Below are positions 8,857 to 16,298 of a stretch of 20,000 nt of DNA, piece by piece. Both the position numbers and the translations under genes were made by a program. The first letter of the stretch is position 1. Each line of letters opens with the position of its first letter. Origin of the DNA: Paulinella micropora (Eukaryota > Cercozoa > Imbricatea > Euglyphida > Paulinellidae); contig WBZZ01002833.1 of assembly GCA_019918135.1 (NCBI GenBank), positions 1 to 20,000 on the forward strand, read 5' to 3'. The notes under the pieces are model-generated. The model was not told the DNA's origin. It made no database searches and worked only from the letters and a program-made list of their open reading frames with translations.

Positions 8857-9312
8857 CTAGTGAGAGTGCGGGGTGGAGGGTTGTGGGGTCTGTCTCGGAG
8901 TGTGCTTCGAGCCAATGGAACACTCGACAGCTCCCCCCCCCCCCCCACGGGCTCTTGCGGGTTGATCTAAGGGTTTGTTGTCACTTTGCTCCTTTGGAGG
9001 CTCACTATCCTCCTCGCCCTCTTGCTCTGCTTCACGAGCAATAATGCTTTCCCCACTTTCTATGTTTCCCTCCATTGCTTCTTCTGCACCCTCCATCATG
9101 ACTAGCCCATACTCTTCTTCTTCTGAGCTGTCTTCCCCTTCAGACTTGTCTTCTTCTTTCTCTTCACCCTCCTCTCCTACTTCTCCCCTCATAAGAGTGA
9201 CTCCTTTGGCTCCTTTCTTTTTAAACTTGCCACTCTTGTCTCTTTGCTTTCCTTTTGTGGAGTTAGAGTGAGCTGACTTTGGACTAGTTCGTTTGGGGCC
9301 TGACTTTTGTTT

Positions 9313-9356
9313 GGGGCAAAAATGCTTTGTGTGTCCAGTCTGGTAGCAGTTATAGC
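9313..9356 (-). other. CCHC zinc knuckle of Gag
   Basis: The residues CYNCYQTGHTKHFC fit C-x2-C-x4-H-x4-C exactly. This is the RNA-binding zinc knuckle of retroelement nucleocapsids. A basic stretch (KQKSGPKRTSPKS) follows, as is usual. Confidence 0.9.
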
Positions 9357-10062
9357 ATGTCGCTGTCAGCCACCACTCCTGCACTGAACTATCACTACCA
9401 TTCTTGTTGCCCTTGCCCTTCCCGTTCTTAGTCCATTTCTTGTTCTTCTCTCTCTTTTCTCCCTTCTCTCCTCCCTCTCCCTCTCCAAACAGTAGATTCG
9501 CTCCCCTACCCTCTCTCTTCCTCTCCTTCTCCTTCCTACGTTCCTTTCTCAGTCTCTTCTGCTTCGCTTCCCACAACACGTAAATTTCTCTTGCCGACTT
9601 TACCATATCATCATGTGTTGGCCTGCTCGCTGATGCTAATCTATAATGATTGTTGAGGTAAGCGGGCCCATAGGCCATATGCTCTGCTAGCTTCTCTAAC
9701 AACCCATTTACTGCTTCCTCTGGCTCAAAATGGCTTCCCTCTCAGAGCTTCTAGCCAGTTCTTCTGCAGTAGATGTTGTGTTAGATACTCATCCATATCC
9801 TCTGTCGGTCTCGGTCTCATCTCTTTAAATGCTTTCTCCTCTATGTATCTCACCACACCACTTAGATTACCGTATTTCGCTTTGACAATGCCGACTTTCT
9901 CAAACGGGCAATGAACGTTTTTACTGCGAAGAAATTGAACCACCTTGATTTCCGAGAATGCTGTTGTTACGAGAAGTTGGAACATCCTGCAGCGATGCAG
10001 GTACTGCATTTCTTCTCTGTATCTTTTCTTCCTCAGCAAATACACATCCTTGTTGGTTCTTG

Positions 10063-10075
10063 TCATCTGTTTTTT
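10063..10075 (-). promoter_or_regulatory. Candidate -1 frameshift site A AAA AAC
   Basis: In the zero frame of the first Gag frame the codons AGA AAA AAC AGA TGA contain the heptamer A AAA AAC at 10075-10069, two codons before the stop. A -1 slip reads on as CAG ATG ACA, exactly the frame of the next coding segment. The stop and the next ATG overlap as ATGA. A hairpin CCTGCA-TCGC-TGCAGG lies about 60 nt downstream, further than the usual 5-9 nt spacer. A one-base error in the A6 run would look the same. Confidence 0.45.
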
Positions 10076-10527
10076 CTTCTTTCTGTTCGCCCTTTCCTCC
10101 CAAGCTTTCTTCTCTTCCTTTGAGAGGTCTTTCCGTTGGCAGGTTTCTCTTGCTGTGTCTTCGAGTCTGGTGGTTTTTGGCTACTTCTCTGTCTCTGTTG
10201 TCGTGTTTGTTGTGTCTCTGTTTCATCTTCTTCGTCGTCTGATCCTTCCGGTGTGTCTACCTCGTGTAGTTCTCTCGGTTCTTCCATTTCTTCTGCTTTT
10301 CCCATCCTGTCTCTATCAAAACCATACTTTGTTCTTGCCGCTCTATGGTCTTTGAAAGCATCATGAAACATATCCCCGAGTGTTGTGCTAATCCCGTAGG
10401 CATACTCCTCTATCTGGTAATAGCAACTCTGTAAATCCTTTTTATTTCCGCTAAATACCGGAGTGTGAGATATCAATTGTCTCATGCTCATCGCATGGTG
10501 CCGAAATTTGTTTCCCCAGCGGCTCAT

Positions 10528-10905
10528 AACCGTTGATTAGGTAATACCCGGTCACTCACTGACCTAATACCTTAGATGCCGGTTTGCTGAGAGACTCCGT
10601 TAGAAGCCACGATACCAATCGACACTTTTAATCCGCACGTATATAGCAGAACTGACAAACTCAACTGTAATAATGAAACTGAAATAAAGTCCGCACGACT
10701 GTAATTATTACACAATGGTTATTGTCCCCAAAACGCAAGCTTTTGAATGAGTTCGCGGCTGGTCTCTCTTCAGTTGAAGCTCAAAATGACTCAATAAAGC
10801 GTGCTCATGTTTGTGCAGCCACTCCTCATGTATGCATTCGAATGTTTTCTTGTTGCTTAATAATAAATTAAAGTGTGTTGTATCTGGTGATTCATTGCTA
10901 TTACT
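10528..10905. other. Leader and possible LTR/PBS region of the Gag element
   Basis: On the minus strand the 72 nt before the Gag ATG carry no gene. Further upstream TGGTATCGTGGC lies at 10614-10603. Its first seven bases equal the TGGTATC that begins the initiator-tRNA primer site of many plant copia elements, but the rest differs, so the tRNA is uncertain. Beyond it (10615-10905) lies AT-rich sequence with a TATATA and an AATAAA on the plus strand at 10793-10798. I found no second LTR copy inside the window. Confidence 0.3.
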
Positions 10906-12113
10906 ATGAAGGATCGAGGTGAGGAAGAAGAAAGTGGTGACGCCGCTTCGAGCAGTGCAGAAGATGATGATTCATTCACCCGTTCTCCTGTCAAGGTCAG
11001 CTGCCTGCACTTTGTCTATCAAGCATCTAAGTTATATGCGTTATTTGTAAACAACGAAAGACCCATCACCTACTGGCTCTCCTATCAAGGTTAGCTTCAT
11101 ATAATTGTCAACCAAACCTTAATACTTCTCCATGTTGTTTGCACATCGTTTGCAATGTAGTGTACATCTACGGCATGTTCCTCTAGCATGGTGCTGCCCT
11201 TCTCTGAGTCAGCGGGATTGACTGGCTTCTGGACACCTGGGACTTTGATTACAGAAGCTAGTAGTAGTAGTAAGCAGCCGAATACCAATGAGATTCGCTT
11301 AAGCACACAAGCTCTCTATAAGACCTTAGGCCTTACTGCTCCTCTAGCCATCAGGCCTAAGAAAGCCAATGGGTCATACACGTTCAAGAAGCGCAAGCAA
11401 GCCCTGTCAAGCATGTTCGACCTCAATGTCTGGAGAGGTGGCTTGGCATGCCATACAATGAGCTTGAGCAGGAGGTGAAGTCAAGCTGTTGTCGAGAATG
11501 GCAATGCTATCGTTGGGTCGACCCACGCGATGTTATAAGGGAACGCACCCAATCTTGTGCACTTTCTTTGAAAGAGCTCAAGAATTCCCTAGCGATAAAG
11601 TTGGAGACAATGAGAGATCCGCCGGTAACATGCAGTATGTCTACCAAATTGAAAAAGTGTGCAGAACCATGTGGCAGCGCATTCATGGAGTCGGTGATAG
11701 AGTTATGACAAAAGCTTTAAAGCTTATGCGCAACCGCACTAAGATAGATGTAAGGGCTGTACCGCCGGAACCACTTACTGAAGATGTCATTCACGTTCTG
11801 CTATGCAGAAAGTGGTTACAAATGGGGATCGATGTTGAAGAAGACGGAACTTGGAAGCTTCAAGACATTACCGAAACCAGCGAAGTGTACAGCTACATGG
11901 TGGCAAACTGGTCGAAAGGATGTCAAGATGTGCTCGCATCTGCGCCGGCCGACTGCAAGCAAAGGCTGAATGTCAAAGAGCATCCGGCCCCGCAAAAGTG
12001 AATAAAGTCTGGCGCAGAGACTTTAAAAATATAGAGCCTATCCGAGGTAGCAGTAAAGAGCTTGCTCTAAATATCTTTTGCATAAAGCTTAAGTTCTTTT
12101 GTGTAAATTATAA

Positions 12114-12178
<65 letters not shown>

Positions 12179-14210
12179 GTTATTATTGTTATTATTATTA
12201 TTATTATTATTATGTTTTTTCCTGTGAATAATAGACAAGGACATCGCCAAGGATGAAATCTGCACCGAGCTAGCAGCGCAATGCAAGCAGCTTATGAAGG
12301 AACAAGAGCGGGGATTCAAAAATGAAGCTGAATTTCAACAGTGGAAGGTGAGGAGCCAAAGTCATCACAAAATCCATCGGGAAAATCGTTTCCAAACCAC
12401 TAAGCGGAAGTGTGGAGCACCTCTTGACCTTCGATCGATTGTTTGCTCTTTCGACGGGACACCCCCATTTACCCCCTGTGCTCGTTCCTTCATGTCGACG
12501 CAAATCCACTGACTTTAAAGGTAAGTACGTTATTCGTCTTGGCCTTGGGGTGTTCAGTTGTTACAGAACCAGGAAAACTTACATCTACACTCACGGCCCT
12601 GGTATTGAAAAAGGTCAGAACAGTACAATCTCTATCCTTTACCACATGCTACGGAGTCGGCTGTGGAGCCCTGACACTATGGCCGCATGGAAGCTCTTCA
12701 TTGAGTTTGACGGAGGGGGCGAAAATACTGGCTGGGGTATGTATGGCTTTATCAACTTCATTATCTGGGCGGGATGGTTTTTGCAAGGACAAGCTCATCG
12801 AAATCTCCCACACCACGGGTTTTCCGGTGATGATCAGAAGTTTCGCACGATGAGACGAGGGTTAGGCACTACCTTTTTAACCACAAGCATCGCTCAGGCT
12901 TTGTTCAAGCTGATTCGCGCGTTCACCAAAGACAAAGAAAGTATTGTCGTCTGTATCCTGATCACCAGTTATGACTGGGTGAATTTTTTTTCCCCATGCA
13001 TGAACAAGTACTTGAAGTACTGGAATCGTCCCCTGGCATGGCAAATCAACGCTGGAGTACCAGGCGATGGCAACAACGGCCTCCCCACGGCCAAGGTAAA
13101 GACCTTCGGAGACGGGCAAGAGCGTTAGCACGGGGAAAGGGACCGACCGGACGGAGCTCCGATCAAAATGATGACCCGTGCTCCAGGTTTCAATTTGCTC
13201 TCCTGTTGGTTGAAAAATCTAAGTTTTATTAGATTTTGTTAAATAGCGGAAGGGACGCTGACCAAGAAACTTCCTCCCGTAAAGTTTGCAGATCCAAACT
13301 CTTGAAGGATGTTCGCAAGCTTGCGCATAAGTATTGTGGACAGGAGGAGAAGGACCAGATAGAACATATGCTAGGTTCTACATGTTTATTGTTATATTGT
13401 CATGCATAACTGAAAATGTTTTATAGGCCGCCCAGGCGCAGTTGCAGGCTTGCGTTTTGAAGGAAGCTACGGCGAGGGAGGCGAGCCTGGTTATCCAGAT
13501 CATATTTTGCACTGACAAAAACGGTCAGAAGTGGTCAGTGAATGTTCGAGTGCTAGCACATCTTGCGCCTGACCCCTTTGCAGTCCCACCTGACAGGAAG
13601 GCAAAGATGATCGGTCTTTCCAAACTAACAGAGGAGGAAAGGCTAAACTACCCGAGAACTTACTTCCTCAGTGATAGCCAACCGCCAACACACCCTGCTT
13701 GGGTTGGAGGTAGAATGCTCTCAGCACAGCAGCGACTCGAACAGGATTTAGCGTTTGAGGCCGATGGTAGGTCGATGCCAGCATGGGAAAGGGTTGCATC
13801 GTTTCTTGCTGTCGCGTCAGATGAAAAAGCTTTTGGAGCGATGAGAGTGTTAGTGAAGGAGTTGGTAAGCTATCTTCGAGCACATGGCAAAGCCTTTCGA
13901 AATGCTGATAGAAAGCAGTTCAAACGTGCAGAACTTGTGACTGCAGCATGGGGGCACTTTCAAGTATGTGATCGCAGCATTGAACAAGAAGCAAAGGCTG
14001 CAGTGGGTGGTAGAGATAGTCTTGCTAGAGGTCGGGGTCGGGCAAGTGCTCGGGATCGTGCTCGGGATCGGGGTCGCGCTCGGGGTCGGTGTCGGGGCAG
14101 GGGTAGGGGTAGAGTGCCTTCGGACGAAGAAGAAGAAGAAGAAGAAGAAGAAGAAGAAGAAGAAGAAGAAGAAGAAGAAGAAGAAGAAGAAGAAGAAGAA
14201 GAAGAAGACA

Positions 14211-14241
<31 letters not shown>

Positions 14242-14701
14242 CAGGGGTAGGGTTAGAGTGTCATCGGACGAAAAAAGAAGAAAAAGAAGAAGAAGAAGAA
14301 GAAGAAGAAGAAGAAGAAGAAGAAGAAGAAGAAGAAGAAGAAGAAGAAGAAGAAGAAGAAGAAGAAGAAGAAGAAGAAGAAGAAGAAGACAATCGGGTCG
14401 GGCCAGGGCTCGGGGTCGGGGTCGGGGTGGGGCCAGAGCTCGGGGTCGGGGTCGGGGCAAAGGTAGGGGTCGAGTGCAATCGGAAGAAGAAGAAGAAGAA
14501 GAAGAAGAAGAAGAAGAAGAAGAAGAAGAAGAAGAAGAAGAAGAAGAAGAAGAAGAAGAAGAAGAAGAAGAAGAAGAAGAAGAAGAAGAAGAAGAAGAAG
14601 AAGAAGAAGAACAAGAAGAAGAAGAAGATTGGTTTTCGAAAACATCTAGAAAGTATGCAAGGGAGTTGGAGAAACTAGCTCGCTGTGCAGCTGCTCTGTG
14701 A
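10906..14701 (+). CDS. Gene A: transposase-like protein with giant GAA-repeat tail
   Basis: Proposed exons: 10906-10995, 11061-11089, 11187-~12046, 12235-13186, 13247-13374 and 13427-14701. The first three join in frame. Parts align by eye with gene B: PLTEDVIHVLLCRKW, VNKVWRRDFKNI, EICTELAAQ, DFKGKYVIRLGLGVFSCYRT, MAAWKLFIEFDGGGEN, SGDDQKFRTM, YDWVNFFSPCMNKYLKYWN, KLPPVKF and YPRTYFLSDSQPPTHPAW. The DGxxEN and GDDQ motifs resemble the RNase H-like core of families annotated as DUF7869 (from memory, unverified). Frame breaks occur near 11450-11490, 12000, 12465 and 13300, and there is an in-frame TAG at 13126. After a conserved segment ending AAWGHFQVCDRS comes an Arg/Gly and Glu repeat tail. 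It is probably a transposon-derived gene or pseudogene. Confidence 0.5.
12116..12213. repeat. ATT/TTA trinucleotide microsatellite
   Basis: About 30 units of ATT with two TTG variants near 12179 and 12188. It lies in the intron 12047-12234 of gene A, 19 nt before its acceptor CCTGTGAATAATAG. The matching intron of gene B lacks the repeat. Confidence 0.95.
13442..14701 (+). CDS. Last exon of gene A, intact frame
   Basis: A continuous frame from the TTATAG acceptor at 13425-13426 to TGA 14701. The first 180 residues match gene B (residues around PPDRKAKMIGLSKLTEEERLN, RTYFLSDSQPPTHPAW, EQDLAFEADGRS, RKQFKRAELVTAAWGHFQ). Then come RG-rich segments (RGRGRASARDRARDRG) alternating with three GAA/AGA tracts read as Glu, Arg and Glu, and a short tail FSKTSRKYARELEKLARCAAAL. 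Gene B has instead a Ser/Asp/Glu tract, a basic stretch and a RanBP2 finger, which gene A lacks. Confidence 0.6.
14126..14628. repeat. Three long GAA tracts separated by GGTCGG repeats
   Basis: Tracts at 14126-14208 (about 28 units), 14285-14389 (about 35) and 14483-14628 (about 48, one CAA interruption). The spacers are GGTCGG/GGGGTC repeats encoding Arg-Gly runs. The reading frame passes through all three: Glu in the first, Arg in the second (AGA register), Glu in the third. Long GAA/TTC tracts can form triplex DNA. Confidence 0.95.
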
Positions 14702-15076
14702 GTGACCGTAGCTCATTTCAATCTACCCCCCCGGCGGGCTCCACCAGCCGCATACTAAATTCAAGTCGAAAGTGATTAATAATTTGTCGAATATTATTTA
14801 ATATTCAGCTTGTAATAATGCAATTAAGCAGATTTAGTAATCAAATTCATTATTGAAACGGATGAGAAAAACCAATATTAAGATATTAATAAGTGACTAA
14901 GTATACTTTCTCACATATGTCGCAGGCTTCATATTGATATCACAAAGTCAAACCAGCAAGCTTTAAAACAACTGTTAAATCATTTTAATACGTTATTCAG
15001 CTTACTCATGATTATTTTACTACATAAAAAACATTTTCAATGTCTGAATCAAAAAGTGCAAAATCACCTGTAGGAC

Positions 15077-15245
15077 AATTTCGGAAAAATTGATACCCCA
15101 CATTTGGTCAAATCACTTGTTTAATACTCCTCCCCGCGCACAGCGGCGAGCCACCCCCTATTCCACCCCTCCATGATGTTGGTTAGTTGCCGCTCCGACA
15201 TAACTAAACATTCGCCCAACTAGGGGGTATCAGCTTTCCGAAATT
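15077..15245. mobile_element. MITE-like element with 22-23 bp inverted ends
   Basis: Left arm 15077-15099 (AATTTCGGAAAAATTGATAC + CCC) and right arm 15224-15245 (GGGGTATCAGCTTTCCGAAA + TT) are imperfect inverted copies with about 3 differences. The 124-bp centre is GC-richer than its surroundings and has no coding capacity. No clear target-site duplication was identified. Confidence 0.5.
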
Positions 15246-15369
15246 TTTTCAAGACTTTTAGGAACTTTCAGAAAACTTGTGCAAATGGATGGGAATTCAG
15301 TATTTAGTTACAGAACATAATAAAATGATATTAAAACATGTTTTTATTAATAGTCAACCACTTGGACTT

Positions 15370-15397
15370 CACCTCCGGAGGTGGACCGAAACCGGTC
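15370..15397. other. Palindrome and adjacent hairpin
   Basis: CACCTCCGGAGGTG at 15370-15383 is a perfect 14-bp palindrome. It is immediately followed by GACCG-AAAC-CGGTC (15384-15397), a 5-bp stem with a 4-nt loop. The CCGAAACCGGTC string recalls hammerhead ribozyme 3' halves in some retroelements, but the CUGANGA core half is absent. Confidence 0.6.
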
Positions 15398-15467
15398 TGA
15401 CACTATAATTTTTCTACTTTTTTTCATGCCGGCGACGACGAGACCATGCTGGAAACAAGCGACAACC

Positions 15468-15907
15468 ATGCACACCTTGCTTTCATTGTTTTGTTTTATT
15501 TGTTTTTAGTATTTTCCTACATTATGAGCTGCTTTTACCTTTAAAAATTTCCTGCCGCCCGCTGTGGGAGGGGGATTCACGTTGGGGGGGGGGGGGGGGG
15601 GGTTTGTGTGATGTGAATGTTACATCCACCATGCACAACCTGCTGCGTTAATTTGTTTTGTTTGATTCCTAAGTATTTCTATTAATAATATTCAGAAATA
15701 TGAATTTTACATAGTGTAATTAGCTACAGATGGGGTGGAAAGGCTAGGGTGACACACACAGGGGGGGGGGGGAGGATAAGATGTCAGGTGTGGCTACCAC
15801 AAATAAAACTATCAATAAATCTATTTAAATACATGCAAACGTAATTATAAACGCAAAATATAGAACTACTAGTAAGCAATACTAGGGCGGAAAGAGGGGG
15901 GGGGGGG
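15468..15907. repeat. Diverged direct repeats and poly-G tracts
   Basis: CCATGCACA..CTTGCT followed by a TTTTGTTTTATTTG-like stretch and TAGTATTT occurs near 15472-15515 and again, diverged, near 15630-15680. Poly-G tracts of 19, 12 and 12 G lie at 15584-15602, 15761-15772 and 15896-15907. Exact G counts are prone to sequencing error. Confidence 0.6.
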
Positions 15908-15972
15908 TACATTCGTATACATACTATTACTACGTATACGTGATGTCTGGACGAGACATTGCTGCCGTTGCT

Positions 15973-16298
15973 TCAATGACGAGGCGAAATCAATGGGTCA
16001 TCCTCATCAAAACTAACATCACTAGCAACCGGCCAATTGCATAACTCACAAACGTCGCCACCTTCTTCGTTTTTGTAAGAACAACATGGGCAAGTCCACG
16101 GATTCGGGCCTGGCTGATTCGCTCCTTGCATCTCACTGCCCCTGCGTTGAGATTACCGAGCTTGCTTAGAATCCGCTGAATTTCGCGCACGCTTGCGTCC
16201 ACGTCCACCCGCAGCCCGACGTGCGCGGCGGCGTCCGCGCTGACGGCATGCTTGGCGTCTTCGCATGATGGGACTTCCGTCTGAGCCATCATGTTCAT
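15973..16298 (-). CDS. Last exon of gene B: basic region and RanBP2-type zinc finger
   Basis: Joined in frame to the Ser/Asp exon (EEKEN-DEHDGSDGSPIMRR). An Arg-rich stretch (RQRGRRRARRAAGGRGRKR) is followed by an in-frame TAA at 16155-16153. The same frame continues (QGANQPGPNPW) to WTCPCCSYKNEEGGDVCELC, which fits W-x-C-x2-C-x3-N-x6-C-x2-C, the RanBP2/NZF finger, and ends at TGA 15973. Either the stop is an error or read through, or the 15 nt GTAATCTCAACGCAG (16156-16142) are removed. The overlapping 102-residue frame starting at ATG 16298 is a shadow. Confidence 0.55.

Larger units (their letters stand above)
8857..10527 (-). pseudogene. gag: Gag-like polyprotein of an LTR-type retroelement, frame-disrupted
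   Basis: Three overlapping minus-strand frames read as one Gag-like protein. 10527-10063 starts MSRWGNKF and has ISHTPVFSGNKKDLQSCYYQ, the kind of 'PxFSG' opening seen in Gag proteins, and ends basic. 10066-9725 continues (MTRTNKDVYLLRKKR... to KNWLEALRG). 9745-8857 carries the rest: helical Gag-type residues, a Glu/Lys/Arg-rich linker, a CCHC zinc knuckle and an acidic/serine tract. The first step is a -1 shift at a perfect slippery heptamer, the second a +1 shift near 9745. Gag packages the element RNA in virus-like particles. No protease, reverse transcriptase or integrase follows downstream, so this is a gag-only or truncated copy. Confidence 0.7.
14702..15972. other. AT-rich region between convergent genes A and B
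   Basis: No coding sequence supported. It contains a MITE-like inverted repeat (15077-15245), a 14-bp palindrome with an adjacent hairpin (15370-15397), and loosely repeated segments with poly-G tracts (15584-15907). Both genes should have their polyadenylation sites here. AATAAA-like words occur at 15319 and 15801, but their use is unknown. Confidence 0.5.

Noticed and set aside
8975..9271. Plus-strand Ser-rich frame, and other Ser/Leu-rich frames at 9945-10355
   Set aside because: They are antisense to the Gag Lys/Glu-rich linker.
12089..12319. Poly-Asn and poly-Tyr frames over the ATT repeat
   Set aside because: The repeat lies inside an intron with matching splice sites in gene B.
13960..14645. 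Poly-Leu, poly-Ser, poly-Phe and poly-Lys frames over the GAA tracts
   Set aside because: They are other-frame readings of the GAA repeat; only the frame continuous with the conserved exon of gene A is supported.
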